Below are positions 32,872 through 42,788 of a stretch of 64,000 nt of DNA, piece after piece. The translations under genes and the position numbers were made by a program. Position 1 is the first letter of the stretch. Each line of letters opens with the position of its first letter. This DNA comes from Clostridia bacterium (lineage in GTDB: Bacteria > Bacillota > Clostridia > TANB77 > CAG-508): positions 186,001 to 250,000 of the forward strand of contig JAFWHH010000009.1 in NCBI GenBank assembly GCA_017512025.1. Reading direction: 5' to 3'. The notes under the pieces were generated by a model. It did no database searches, was not told where the DNA came from, and was given only the letters and a program-made list of their open reading frames with translations.

Positions 32872-35505
32872 TTACATATTTGCTAATCTATCAATTGTAT
32901 TTTTTAGCATTTCTTCATATTTAGCTAATTTTTCTTTTTCTTCATTAATCTTAGCCTCTGGAGCTTTATTAACAAATCCAGGATTTGATAACATCTTTTT
33001 AGCTCTTTCAACCTCTGATTCTAATTTAGTCTTTTCATTTTGTAGTCTTTCTTTTTCAGCTTCTATATCAACTAAATCCTCAAAAGGAATATATAATTCT
33101 AAGTCTTGTTTCATTATTGAAATAGCATTTGATGGTATATTATCTTTGTTATCTTGAATAATAACTTCATTTCCAAATGCTAGCTTTGCTAAAAAGCTTT
33201 CACTTTGTTTGATTAAATCAGCATATTTTTCTGTCACAAATATTAGCTTAGCTTTCTTTGCTGGATGAACATTCATGTTATTTCTAATATTTCTCACTTC
33301 TGTAATAATAGATTTTAATAGCTCTATTTCTTCTTCCTCAGATTCAAAGTTTAGCTCTTCACTATATTCAGGCCATTTTGATGTTACGATTGTTTCATCA
33401 TTATTATATAATTCTCTATATATTTTTTCTGTTACGAATGGCATTATTGGATGTAACATCTTTAAGCTGTACTCTAAAACAGTGTTTAATGTATATTGTG
33501 CTTCTTTTCTTGTTGTACATTCTTTATCATATAAACGTGTTTTTACAATCTCAATATACCAATCACAGAATTCATTCCATATAAAGTCATATATTTTTTG
33601 AGTAGCAACACCTAAATCAAAATTATCAATATTTCTAGATATTTCTTCTGCAAGTTTATTTGCTTTTGATAGAATCCATTTATCTTCTTTGCATAATTTT
33701 GATTTATCATATTCTCCAGCATAGTCCTCTAAGTTCATTAGAACGAATTTAGATGCATTCCATAATTTATTAGCAAAGTTAGCTCCTTGCTCAACTTTTG
33801 CTGGAATATATCTTATATCGTTTCCAAATGTAATACCAAGAGTTAATGAAAATCTTAAAGCATCAGCTCCATATTCAGCAATTACATCTAATGGATCAAC
33901 ACCATTTCCAAGCGTCTTACTCATCTTTCTTCCTTGGTCATCTCTAACCATACCATGAATAATAATATCTGAGAATGGTTTTGCACCAACATACTCAAGA
34001 CCTGAGAATATCATTCTTGAAATCCAAAGTGATATAATTTCGTATCCTGTTACGATTGTATTTGTTGGATAGAATGTCTTTAAGTCCTCTGTTTGCTCCG
34101 GCCAACCAAGTGTTGAGAATGGCCATAAAGCTGAGCTAAACCATGTATCTAATGTATCTGGATCTTGTGTAAGCTCTGTATGTCCACACTTTGAACATTT
34201 CTCTGGTTTTGTTCTTGCAACATGTATTTCTCCACACTTATCACAATAATATGCTGGAATTCTATGTCCCCAATATAATTGACGAGAAATACACCAATCT
34301 TGTAAGTTTTCCATCCAGTTAAAATATGTTTTATCATATTTATTTGGTATAAATCTTATATCTCCGCTTCTAACTGCTTCAATAGCTGGCTTAGCAAGTT
34401 CATCCATCTTTACAAACCATTGATCTGAAATAGTTGGTTCAATAGTTGTTTTACATCTTTCACACTTAGCAACATTATGAGTATAGTCTTCTATCTTTGT
34501 TAAGAAACCTTGCTCTTTTAAAAGATTTACTACTACTTCTCTTGCTTCATATGCATTCATACCAGCTACTTCTGGAATTAAATCATGCATTACTAAGTTA
34601 CTATCAAATACTTCAACAAACTCTAGATTATTTTTGATACCTGCTTGATAATCGTTTGGATCATGGCATGGTGTTAATTTAACACAACCAGTACCAAATT
34701 CCATATCAACAAATGGATCTGCTATAATTGGAATCTCTTTATTCATCAATGGAAGTGTACATGTTTTTCCAATTAAATGTTTATATCTATCATCTTTTGG
34801 ATTAACAGCAACACCTGTATCACCAAGCATTGTTTCTGGTCTTGTTGTTGCAACTACTAAGTAATCATCTGTACCAGTAATTGGATATTTAATATGCCAA
34901 ATATGAGATGCTTCTTCTTTATATTCAACCTCTGCATCAGATATTGATGTCTTACATCCAGGACACCAGTTAATCATTCTCTTACCTTTGTATATATATC
35001 CCTTATCATATAATCTAAAGAATACTTCTTCAACAGCATTTGATAAACCTTCATCCATTGTAAATCTGCTTCTTGACCAATCACAAGAGCATCCTAGCTT
35101 ACGTTGTTGCTTTTGAATTGTTCCACCATAAAGATGTGTCCATTCCCAAGCCTTCTCTAAAAATTGCTCTCTTGTTAAATCAGATTTTTTAATACCTTGT
35201 TCACGAAGACTTTGAACAACTTTCATCTCAGTTGAGATAGCAGCATGGTCAGTTCCTGGAAGCCATAAAGTATTAAATCCTTTCATTCTTTTATATCTTA
35301 TTAAATAATCTTGGATTGATGCATCTAAAGCATGTCCCATATGTAATTTTCCTGTTACATTTGGAGGTGGCATCATAATACAATAGCTTTCTTTTGTCTT
35401 ATCCATACTTGGTTTAAAAAAGCCTTTTTCTTCCCACTCCTTATATAATTCATCTTCAAAATCTTTTGGGTTATAATTTCCCTCTAACTTATGATCTCTT
35501 TCCAT
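32872..35505 (-). CDS. valS: Valyl-tRNA synthetase
   Basis: This 877-residue class I synthetase charges tRNA-Val and edits mischarged Thr. The HIGH-type motif is PNVTGKLHMGHA near residue 50, and the KMSKS-type motif is GRKMSKTLGNG near 525. The CP1 editing domain lies between them. Zinc-binding Cys pairs are visible (CPGC near 186, CERC near 353, CDKC and CSKC near 425-440), and the C-terminal coiled coil is complete. AAGGAGG precedes the ATG. It is the second gene of a T-box-controlled unit. Confidence 0.98.
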   Translation of the reverse strand: MERDHKLEGNYNPKDFEDELYKEWEEKGFFKPSMDKTKESYCIMMPPPNVTGKLHMGHALDASIQDYLIRYKRMKGFNTLWLPGTDHAAISTEMKVVQSLREQGIKKSDLTREQFLEKAWEWTHLYGGTIQKQQRKLGCSCDWSRSRFTMDEGLSNAVEEVFFRLYDKGYIYKGKRMINWCPGCKTSISDAEVEYKEEASHIWHIKYPITGTDDYLVVATTRPETMLGDTGVAVNPKDDRYKHLIGKTCTLPLMNKEIPIIADPFVDMEFGTGCVKLTPCHDPNDYQAGIKNNLEFVEVFDSNLVMHDLIPEVAGMNAYEAREVVVNLLKEQGFLTKIEDYTHNVAKCERCKTTIEPTISDQWFVKMDELAKPAIEAVRSGDIRFIPNKYDKTYFNWMENLQDWCISRQLYWGHRIPAYYCDKCGEIHVARTKPEKCSKCGHTELTQDPDTLDTWFSSALWPFSTLGWPEQTEDLKTFYPTNTIVTGYEIISLWISRMIFSGLEYVGAKPFSDIIIHGMVRDDQGRKMSKTLGNGVDPLDVIAEYGADALRFSLTLGITFGNDIRYIPAKVEQGANFANKLWNASKFVLMNLEDYAGEYDKSKLCKEDKWILSKANKLAEEISRNIDNFDLGVATQKIYDFIWNEFCDWYIEIVKTRLYDKECTTRKEAQYTLNTVLEYSLKMLHPIMPFVTEKIYRELYNNDETIVTSKWPEYSEELNFESEEEEIELLKSIITEVRNIRNNMNVHPAKKAKLIFVTEKYADLIKQSESFLAKLAFGNEVIIQDNKDNIPSNAISIMKQDLELYIPFEDLVDIEAEKERLQNEKTKLESEVERAKKMLSNPGFVNKAPEAKINEEKEKLAKYEEMLKNTIDRLANM

Positions 35506-35529
35506 AGATATCCTCCTTATAAATTTTAT

Positions 35530-36114
35530 TTACTTTGACCATTCAAATGAATTAAGCATCTTTAATGCAATTTCATCTACATCTTTTTCATCATCTTCAT
35601 TCCATACTGACTCGATTATTACAACGAACTTTTCATCTCCAACAATGTAGTATTGTTTTGTAACTGATTTAGTGCTCTTTATAATAAATGTATATACAAG
35701 TTCACCATTATCTAGTGTAGATCCACTAGCTGTTACAGTAGCTTTACTTCCTGAAACTTGTTTTGCAAGCTGTGCATATATCGCATCTTTAAATTTTTCA
35801 TGGTCTTCTTTTTTATAATCATTTGTTCCAGAATTAATTGAAATGTTGTTAGGTTGTTTATCGTTGTCTTCTCCTTCTTTTACGTAGAAATATTTTCCAT
35901 TTCCAGAATGAGTTTTACTTTCCATCCAACCACTTTTAACAATGTATGATCCAAAAGCCTTTTTATATTTTGTATCGCCTTCTTCAGTTATAATAACATC
36001 GTCTGTTTCAACTTTTTTATGTCTTTTAAAATCTTCTATACTACAACCAGAAAAGCAGACGAGTACAGCCTCCATAACAATTATAAATAATAGATACTTT
36101 GCTATTCTTTCCAT
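35530..36114 (-). CDS. Lipoprotein of the T-box-valS operon, function unknown
   Basis: The protein of about 194 residues has a hydrophobic leader and lipobox FSGC, followed by a globular domain of about 150 residues with many charged residues. The family is not recognised. The second ATG is preferred because GGAGGT touches the first ATG and lies six bases before the second. It lies between the T-box leader and valS with a 24-base gap, so it should be controlled by valine supply together with valS. A lipoprotein in such a place is unusual. Confidence 0.78.
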   Translation of the reverse strand: MERIAKYLLFIIVMEAVLVCFSGCSIEDFKRHKKVETDDVIITEEGDTKYKKAFGSYIVKSGWMESKTHSGNGKYFYVKEGEDNDKQPNNISINSGTNDYKKEDHEKFKDAIYAQLAKQVSGSKATVTASGSTLDNGELVYTFIIKSTKSVTKQYYIVGDEKFVVIIESVWNEDDEKDVDEIALKMLNSFEWSK

Positions 36115-36127
36115 ATGCATACCTCCT

Positions 36128-36396
36128 ATAAAAACAAAAAACTCGTCCTATAATAAGGACGAGTGTTATTTCGCGGTACCACCTTAATTAATATACTAAA
36201 GTTTTTTAGCATATTATCTCTAACGCATATAACGGTGCTCACCGAATACATTTACTTAATTTCAATATATCAACTCCAAAGCTACCTTCAACCTACTTTT
36301 CTATAAGGAACTTTCAGCGGGTCATTCCTTTTCTCTTATCTAGACAGTTTAGATTTACTCCTCTTTTTCATTGTATTTATCACTTATATGTTCTTA
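36128..36396 (-). promoter_or_regulatory. T-box leader controlling the lipoprotein-valS operon
   Basis: The minus strand carries the T-box sequence AAGGTGGTACCGCG (36172-36185). The terminator CTCGTCC/GGACGAG (36142-36163) with a T run follows. Further upstream lie about 180 bases that can form the stem I region with an AGAGG-like element. T-box leaders sense uncharged tRNA and read through when it accumulates. With valS downstream the expected specifier is a Val codon; a GTA in the segment GAAGGTAGC near the 3' side of stem I is a candidate. Confidence 0.9.
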
Positions 36397-36398
36397 AT

Positions 36399-36426
36399 AT
36401 TATCACAGATTCTTACATTCTGTCAA
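36399..36426 (-). promoter_or_regulatory. Promoter of the T-box-valS operon
   Basis: TTGACA and GATAAT are separated by 16 bases on the minus strand, directly upstream of the T-box leader. Confidence 0.65.
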
Positions 36427-36440
36427 CTACTTTTTGATTA

Positions 36441-37142
36441 TTACCAATTTTTCTTGGAATGGTCATTATACTTCTTTCCCAAGTTCTTTGAACTTTCTTC
36501 TTTCTCCCTTTGTTGCTTAATTGCATCTGCTTTTATGTCTTTTATCTTATCTTCTATCTCTTTATTCTTTTTATCATCTTCAGGATTATCCTTGTCATCA
36601 TCAGGATTATCTTTATCCTTATCTTTGTCTTTATCATCTTGATTCAAAAGCTCTTTTAGTCTTTCTATTTCTTTTTCAATATCATCTTTAAGTTGTTGAG
36701 CTTTCTCACTATGACCATCACCATCATCATTTGCACAATCTTGCTTTACAAGTACTTCAATTGCTTTTTCATATTCTTTTATTGCGTTTTCAATACTTTC
36801 TTTGTTATTCTCATCAACATGTACCAGATTACAAATTGAAAGAGCATAATTGATTCTAATACTGCATTCTTTTCTTTTGGGAACATTTCTATCTAATGCT
36901 TTTTTGTACTGCTCAATTGCTCCATTGTAATCGCCTTTTTTATATAAAACGTTACCTAAATTATAATCTGCCACATAGCTTTCTGGGAAATTAAATAACG
37001 TTAATGCATATGCAGTTTGCTCTGAGTAATCTCCATCTTTATATTTACTTATCAATACTGTGTTTGTTACTGCATTAAATAACAGCTTTATTAAGATGAG
37101 AACTACAAGTATATATACTATGATAAAAATACTTTTTTTCAT
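36441..37142 (-). CDS. TPR-repeat membrane protein (BatC-like)
   Basis: This protein of about 233 residues has an N-terminal membrane helix (about 5-25). Tetratricopeptide repeats follow (about 55-130, with ADYNLGNVLYKKGDYNGAIEQYKKAL as the clearest copy), then a Lys/Asp-rich low-complexity stretch and a charged C-terminus. It is the last gene of the moxR-DUF58-VWA operon, where BatC-like TPR proteins are usual. It overlaps the preceding VWA gene at the stop codon. Two adjacent ATG codons are possible starts; AGGAG is better spaced for the second. Confidence 0.85.
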   Translation of the reverse strand: MKKSIFIIVYILVVLILIKLLFNAVTNTVLISKYKDGDYSEQTAYALTLFNFPESYVADYNLGNVLYKKGDYNGAIEQYKKALDRNVPKRKECSIRINYALSICNLVHVDENNKESIENAIKEYEKAIEVLVKQDCANDDGDGHSEKAQQLKDDIEKEIERLKELLNQDDKDKDKDKDNPDDDKDNPEDDKKNKEIEDKIKDIKADAIKQQREKEESSKNLGKKYNDHSKKNW

Positions 37143-38173
37143 CATAAACTCCTTTTTCTAACTATAAAATCAACTATAAGACATATAACCAAAGCTATTG
37201 CGAAGTAATAATAAGTATCAGAATATGAATTTATTTTTTCTTCTGCAGTTTGTGACTCAAGCATTTGATCTCGTAATTTCTTTAATGTTGAATCAATCTT
37301 TGATGTCTTATCCATGTGAACATAACCAACACCTAAATCAGATGCCACTTCCTTAAGATTTCCTTCATCTATCTTAGAAAGAGCTGTTGTTCTATTATAT
37401 TTATTGTCGTAATAATAAACGTAATAACTACTGCTACTTGGTTCATCTTCGTATAATCTACTAACCATCTTTCCACCACTTGATGTTCCATATCCCATTA
37501 CAGCACCACCAAGAACATATTCTTTTAGTGATTTAAAAGATTCGTATAGCTCACCTTCTTTAGTTATTTCCCCATCAGATATGAAAAATACGATAGTTTT
37601 AGCAGCTCCACCTTTTGTTTTTTGCTCTCTTTTTAGAACTTTTTCCATTTCTTTCTTAGCAAGCTTCATTGATGTCCCGCTAGCATAAAAATCATCTTCT
37701 GTTGTGATAGCTCCAAGTTCTGCTTTAACCATATCAGCGTCGCTTGTGAATGGAACCAACATTTCTGCTGTATCTCCAAAAGAAATAATAGAATAGCTTG
37801 CTCCATTTAGAGTATCTATTATGTAGCTACAATCCTTAACTACACCTTCCATTCTCTCTTTTTCTCCATCATAATCAAGAGCTCTCATGCTAACACTTTT
37901 ATCGATTACAAATAAAACATCTACATCATATTTTATTTGTGTTGAATCACCATTTGGAGTCATGAATCTAAGATTCAACAAGAATAGTATAACAATTATT
38001 ATTGTCTTAGAAATCTTATTGAATATTTTATATTTAATTATATTTTTTGGTCTTTTACTGTTATTTGTTTTATTTTTCTTGCTAAATTTACTAAAGTCTA
38101 TGTACACAAGCAATAGCAATATAATACAAATAATTGACATTAACCAAATCGGAATAATTGGATTTGTTATCAT
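37142..38173 (-). CDS. VWA-domain membrane protein (BatB-like)
   Basis: This 343-residue protein has two N-terminal hydrophobic helices (about 8-25 and 55-70), a von Willebrand A domain and a C-terminal helix near 322-337. The metal-ion site motif is intact: VIDKSVSM (DxSxS) near 90, with later Thr and Asp positions such as FFISDGEI. It overlaps both neighbours by a few bases. The operon pattern matches the Bat or MoxR-type systems, thought to support envelope or protein-complex assembly. Confidence 0.88.
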   Translation of the reverse strand: MITNPIIPIWLMSIICIILLLLVYIDFSKFSKKNKTNNSKRPKNIIKYKIFNKISKTIIIVILFLLNLRFMTPNGDSTQIKYDVDVLFVIDKSVSMRALDYDGEKERMEGVVKDCSYIIDTLNGASYSIISFGDTAEMLVPFTSDADMVKAELGAITTEDDFYASGTSMKLAKKEMEKVLKREQKTKGGAAKTIVFFISDGEITKEGELYESFKSLKEYVLGGAVMGYGTSSGGKMVSRLYEDEPSSSSYYVYYYDNKYNRTTALSKIDEGNLKEVASDLGVGYVHMDKTSKIDSTLKKLRDQMLESQTAEEKINSYSDTYYYFAIALVICLIVDFIVRKRSL

Positions 38174-39216
38174 AGCTTAATCCTTTTCTCTAAAATTATT
38201 AAAATAACAATTAATATTGTTACGATTACACAAAGTACTTCTGGATGATCAGTAATAATTGTTTTAACACTTGTATTCATTTCTGAAGTCTTTGTATCTT
38301 TAATTTCATTTACAATACTTGAAGACATCTTATCTAAGTTTCCAACATAGAATTTACCACCAGCTATATTTTCAACAGCAGATTTATATGAGGCAATCTT
38401 CTCACTAGACGTATATGGGTTCATGTCTACAGAAGGACAATATGCATAAAGAATAATATTATTTTGCTTACAATATGCACATGCTTCTTCAAGAGAAACC
38501 GCTTCTGTTCCAGATACATCATTATCTGTGGCAAATATTATGATTCTTGTTCTATCTTTATTATCTTTTAGGTCTGGAAATGAAGAAACTGTTCCAGCTA
38601 AACCATCACCGACAAGAGAACTTCCTCTTTCACTGTTATTGGCAATTGTTCCACCATACCAAAAAGATCTTGTCTCCATACCATCTTCGTCATATGAATA
38701 AGGTATAGTTCCATTATTATCAATAACCTTTTGAATTTGAGTTTCTATTGTATCTAGACATTCATTTATATAGTCGTAGTCTTCTGTTAAAGGACAATAA
38801 ACAACTGGAGCAGTATTGTAAAGAACTATTCCAATTCTATCTCCTTTAATACTTGGAATGATTTTCTTAAATTTTTTAACAAGCTCTAAGTTTACTTCAT
38901 TTTCTGAAAGAGATATATCAAGTCCAATTATAATATCTCTATTGTACTTCGTCTCACTTTTAGTTTGTTTAGTAATTGGTCTTGCTATTAAAATACTTGT
39001 AACACATATACATATCGTAGTTACAAGACCAATAAGAATACTATATATTCGGTGTTTTCTAACCTTTGATTTATAGTATTCTGATTCTTTTATATACTTG
39101 GTATTTGCAACTCTTTTACCAGTTGTAAACTTACCTTTTCTTTTAAAGCTTATTGCAAATATTACAATAGCTAATATTACGCAAATAATTATTGCAATTG
39201 GATACATTAATTCCAT
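38170..39216 (-). CDS. VWA-domain membrane protein (BatA-like)
   Basis: This 348-residue protein has a membrane helix at the N-terminus, a second near residue 60, a VWA domain with DISLSEN (DxSxS-type) near 100, and a C-terminal membrane helix. It is a paralogue-like partner of the next VWA gene, and the two overlap by four bases. Together with the MoxR ATPase they probably form a membrane complex. No substrate can be inferred. Confidence 0.87.
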   Translation of the reverse strand: MELMYPIAIIICVILAIVIFAISFKRKGKFTTGKRVANTKYIKESEYYKSKVRKHRIYSILIGLVTTICICVTSILIARPITKQTKSETKYNRDIIIGLDISLSENEVNLELVKKFKKIIPSIKGDRIGIVLYNTAPVVYCPLTEDYDYINECLDTIETQIQKVIDNNGTIPYSYDEDGMETRSFWYGGTIANNSERGSSLVGDGLAGTVSSFPDLKDNKDRTRIIIFATDNDVSGTEAVSLEEACAYCKQNNIILYAYCPSVDMNPYTSSEKIASYKSAVENIAGGKFYVGNLDKMSSSIVNEIKDTKTSEMNTSVKTIITDHPEVLCVIVTILIVILIILEKRIKL

Positions 39217-39692
39217 TCGCTTACAATTCTCCTTGCTTTATTTATTGCATCATCAAAATCACCTACAGATTTCTCTGCAAATTCTGGTTCGTAATACTCT
39301 TCAATTAATTCATATAATCCAGGAATATTTGCTTTCTTAATCTCTGATAATGAAAAGTTTTGAGTCGTTATATCTGTAACTTCAAATACAAATAGACGAA
39401 CATTTTCACTTATCTCTTGATATGCTTTTCTTAAGTCAATCTTTTCTTCTTTATACTTGCTCTCAATTCCATTTAGCTTTTTAATATATTTATTTTTAAT
39501 AGCCGGAATGTTTTTAATACTTTTTTCTGGAGCTTTCTTTACTTCAGGCTTTTTCACAACTACCTGTTTTTTATTCTTCTTAATTAGTACAACAATGAGT
39601 CCAATTGTCATTATTGCGAAAATAAAAAAAACAAGTAATAATGGCCAAACTGAATAGTTATACATACTTTGTAGATTAATAGAGGTTTGCAT
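39207..39692 (-). CDS. Small membrane protein of the MoxR operon (DUF4381-like)
   Basis: This 161-residue protein has one membrane helix (about 16-37), a Lys/Pro-rich linker and a helical cytoplasmic domain (about 75-160) with the segment YQEISENVRLFVFEVT. Position and layout match the short DUF4381-type member of MoxR operons. It overlaps the DUF58 gene by 17 bases and the following VWA gene by 10 bases, which indicates tight translational coupling. Confidence 0.75.
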   Translation of the reverse strand: MQTSINLQSMYNYSVWPLLLVFFIFAIMTIGLIVVLIKKNKKQVVVKKPEVKKAPEKSIKNIPAIKNKYIKKLNGIESKYKEEKIDLRKAYQEISENVRLFVFEVTDITTQNFSLSEIKKANIPGLYELIEEYYEPEFAEKSVGDFDDAINKARRIVSEWN

Positions 39693-40545
39693 TCTTTCGC
39701 CTTTCTAATAATTTATAAATATCATTAACAATATTTTTCTGGCAATCAATTGTACCAGATGCAATCTTGTACTTTTTAAGCTTTTCTTCTGCTTTACTAT
39801 ACATATCTTCTTTAATCTTACTTTCTATATCCTTAAGCTTATCATCTTCCCACATGTAGTATGGAACATAACAATCTTGATCCATATCAAACGAATCTAT
39901 CTCTGAAATAGATGCATCAGAAATATTAATAACCATTACATCATGCATAGCAGTTAATCTTCTATATGTTGTATCAGTTATGCTATTAATTCCATCGATA
40001 TCCGTAATTATAAAAATAATCATTTTTCTTTTTATGTGTTTATATGTATACTCAACAAGCTTATTTAAATCGCCTTCTGATGGTATCTCTTTTTCAATAT
40101 ATGTTAAAATTTTTTCTAGATTATTTAGTCCTGTATTAAATCCAAAATAATTAATACCTTTTCTACCATTACATATTGCACCAACTGAGTCACCATTTTT
40201 ATCAACCAAGTAACCAATTGTACCAGCTGTCATAATAGCAACATCTTTTTTAGGTTCCAATTCTTTCGAATCACCAAGCATCTTCTTTCCTGAATCTATA
40301 ATAAATAGAACGTTATGCTTTTTTTCAGCAATAAATTGTTTAATTAAAATTTTATCTGATCTTGCAGATGCCTTCCAATCTATGTCCTTAATGTTATCAC
40401 CAACAACGTACTCTCTTAAATCTTGGAAATTCATGCTTTTGCCTTTATATATTGAATTATACATACCTTCAAGCAAGTTTGTTGTCTTCTTTCTTGTCTG
40501 TATAGAAATACTTGCTTTTACTTTTGTTATATATTTCATTTCCAT
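39676..40545 (-). CDS. DUF58 domain protein
   Basis: This 289-residue protein shows the DUF58 signature LREYVVGDNIKDIDWKASAR near 45-64 and the following VWA-like fold (VLFIIDSG near 82). DUF58 proteins are standard partners of MoxR ATPases. It has no membrane segment, unlike some relatives. GGAGA precedes the ATG. It sits directly after moxR. Confidence 0.92.
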   Translation of the reverse strand: MEMKYITKVKASISIQTRKKTTNLLEGMYNSIYKGKSMNFQDLREYVVGDNIKDIDWKASARSDKILIKQFIAEKKHNVLFIIDSGKKMLGDSKELEPKKDVAIMTAGTIGYLVDKNGDSVGAICNGRKGINYFGFNTGLNNLEKILTYIEKEIPSEGDLNKLVEYTYKHIKRKMIIFIITDIDGINSITDTTYRRLTAMHDVMVINISDASISEIDSFDMDQDCYVPYYMWEDDKLKDIESKIKEDMYSKAEEKLKKYKIASGTIDCQKNIVNDIYKLLERRKNANLY

Positions 40546-40565
40546 AATGAAAATCTCCTAAATAA

Positions 40566-41552
40566 TTATGGGGCTTTTACAGCATATAAAATTGCATTAA
40601 TAACTGTCTCAACAGCAACATTATCTGCAACAGCCTCAAAACTTAGTGTTATTCTATGTCTTAAAACTCCTTGTGCAACTTCCTTTACATCATCTGGAGT
40701 AACATATGCCCTACCATTGATAAGAGCTATAGCTTTACTTGCTTCCATAAATGCAATTGATGCTCTAGTACTTGCTCCACATGTTACATATTTAGCAAGT
40801 TCAGCGTTAATTACTTTTGAAGGCTCTCTTGTTGCTTGAACTATTTCAACAATATATTTCTTAACAGCTTCATCAATATATACCTTCTTACATAAGTCTT
40901 GTAAATATTTGATATGCTCTAAATTAACAACCTTCTCTGATTTTTCAAATGCATTATTTTCGATTCTGTTTAATACCTCAAACTCCTCTTCAGCAGTTGG
41001 ATAAGTGATAGTTTCTTTAATAATAAATCTATCTTGTTGAGCTTCAGATAGTAAATATGTTCCTTCTTGTTCAATTGGATTTTGTGTTGCAATTACAACA
41101 AATATTTCTGGTAATTCAAAAATTTCTCCACCAATACTTACTTGTCTTTCTTGCATTGCCTCTAGCATAGCACTTTGTGTTTTTGAGCTTGATCTGTTGA
41201 TTTCATCTAAAAGCACAAAATTAGCACATACAGGTCCAATCTTTGTTTCAAACTCTGCAGTTTTTGCATTATAAGTTTGAGTACCAACAATATCGCTTGG
41301 CAATAAATCCGGTGTACATTGAATTCTTGAGAATTTTCCACCGCAACTTTCTGTTAAAACTTTAGCAGCTGTTGTTTTTGCCAAACCTGGTACAGATTCA
41401 ACTAGTATGTGCCCATTTGCTATTAGAGCTATTAATAATGATGATTGTAGATTTTTTTGTCCTACAATTCTTTTTGTGTAATACTCAGTAATTCTACTTA
41501 CTATTGCATTACTTTTTTTCATTTCTTCTTCACTAATATTAACGTTTTCCAT
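40566..41552 (-). CDS. MoxR-family AAA+ ATPase
   Basis: This 328-residue ATPase has Walker A ESVPGLAKTTAA near 53, Walker B FVLLDEINRSS near 112, and the sensor region VIATQNPIEQEGTY near 153. MoxR proteins act as chaperone-like ATPases on VWA-domain partners. It is the first gene of the six-gene operon. The motif set is complete, so it should be active. GAGGAAGG precedes the ATG. Confidence 0.95.
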   Translation of the reverse strand: MENVNISEEEMKKSNAIVSRITEYYTKRIVGQKNLQSSLLIALIANGHILVESVPGLAKTTAAKVLTESCGGKFSRIQCTPDLLPSDIVGTQTYNAKTAEFETKIGPVCANFVLLDEINRSSSKTQSAMLEAMQERQVSIGGEIFELPEIFVVIATQNPIEQEGTYLLSEAQQDRFIIKETITYPTAEEEFEVLNRIENNAFEKSEKVVNLEHIKYLQDLCKKVYIDEAVKKYIVEIVQATREPSKVINAELAKYVTCGASTRASIAFMEASKAIALINGRAYVTPDDVKEVAQGVLRHRITLSFEAVADNVAVETVINAILYAVKAP

Positions 41553-41570
41553 AACCTTCCTCTTTCGTTT

Positions 41571-41792
41571 TTATTTTATATTTTTAATGGTTTCAAATAC
41601 ACTTGGTAAATAATAATACATTATTCCAAGTCCAAGTATCGTAAGTATAAAACCAAATATTTTTAAATACTTTGTTCCTTCATTTATATCTTGAAAGCTA
41701 AATCTACTTTTTGTAATCTTACGTGCATCATATATAAGTACTACGCCAATCAAGACAAAAATAAGTCCTAATATTGTAAGTGTTATTTCCAT
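41571..41792 (-). CDS. Small two-helix membrane protein
   Basis: This protein of about 73 residues has two hydrophobic helices (about 3-22 and 45-65) joined by a basic loop. I chose the internal ATG with AAGGAT upstream, because a longer version would overlap the end of the preceding gene by 38 bases. It lies between the mutarotase-like gene and moxR and may be part of the same transcript. The function is unknown. Confidence 0.65.
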   Translation of the reverse strand: MEITLTILGLIFVLIGVVLIYDARKITKSRFSFQDINEGTKYLKIFGFILTILGLGIMYYYLPSVFETIKNIK

Positions 41793-41808
41793 TCTTTTAT
41801 CCTTTTCT

Positions 41809-42684
41809 TTAATCTTCGTAAAATTTAATTGAATATCTACATTCATATGATTGACCTGGTTTTAGTAAAATACTACCAGTCTTTTCAGCAAAGATACCAG
41901 TACTCTTTATTGAGTCTGAAAATCCATGCCATGGTTCAATACATAAAAATGGTGCATTTGGTTTAGACCAAATTCCTAAATAAGGAAAATCTGCAAACTC
42001 AACAGTAAATACAGGATTTTCTTTATATCTATGCATTAAACTAATTCTCTTAGATGTAATTCCTTTCATGATAATTGCATCATTCTTAAATGAATCTGGA
42101 CCAAGCATCATATGTCTCTTGTCTTCCATTCTATTTTTAGCATATTCTGTTCCAATTAATCCATCAACTAAATATAAGAAATGAATTTTCTCTTCATCTT
42201 CTTCAAACTCTAAGTAATAATTTCCTTTATTCATCTCATTTGGATCAATTACTAATGCTGGATGTCCACCAATACAAAATGGCATATTAATACTTCCAGT
42301 ATTAATAACTTTGTATATAGTTGTTATTGTATCATCTTCCATTCTATAAGTGTTATATAACTCAAATTCAAACGGATATCTTGCAAGAGTTGCTTTGTTG
42401 CTCTTTAAAACATATGAGTGGAAATTATCTAGTTTAGTAACTGGTTCATATTCCATATCTCTTGCAAAACCATGTTGAAAAATCTCATAGTTCTTTCCAT
42501 TAATTATAGCTTGATTTCTCTTCAACTTCCCTACAATTGGAAACAATACAGGGAAATGTCGTTTCCAATAAACTTTTCCATTCTCATCAACACAATCAGC
42601 GCCTTGATGTATTTTTTCTATACCATTAATCTTAAAGCTTATAAGCTCGCCGCCATCTTTTGACGTTACCATTTGTGTTTTCAT
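41809..42684 (-). CDS. Aldose 1-epimerase family protein (mutarotase-like)
   Basis: This 291-residue protein has the beta-sandwich galactose mutarotase-like fold. The segment FPIVGKLKRNQ (about 48-58), the His in QHGFARD near 71 and CIGGHPALV near 138 are in the places expected of the LacX/YihR-type subgroup. FLCIEPWHGFSDS near 245 holds the Glu that serves as general base in the family. The sugar substrate is not known. AGGGGA precedes the ATG. Confidence 0.85.
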   Translation of the reverse strand: MKTQMVTSKDGGELISFKINGIEKIHQGADCVDENGKVYWKRHFPVLFPIVGKLKRNQAIINGKNYEIFQHGFARDMEYEPVTKLDNFHSYVLKSNKATLARYPFEFELYNTYRMEDDTITTIYKVINTGSINMPFCIGGHPALVIDPNEMNKGNYYLEFEEDEEKIHFLYLVDGLIGTEYAKNRMEDKRHMMLGPDSFKNDAIIMKGITSKRISLMHRYKENPVFTVEFADFPYLGIWSKPNAPFLCIEPWHGFSDSIKSTGIFAEKTGSILLKPGQSYECRYSIKFYED

Positions 42685-42788
42685 AATACTGTCCCCTTCA
42701 CTTGTAAATTACATTTTTCCTCTATAATATATGTTTTTTTGGCTCAAATGTCAAGTGTTTTGGCGTTTTTTGGAGCTTTTTTAAACTT

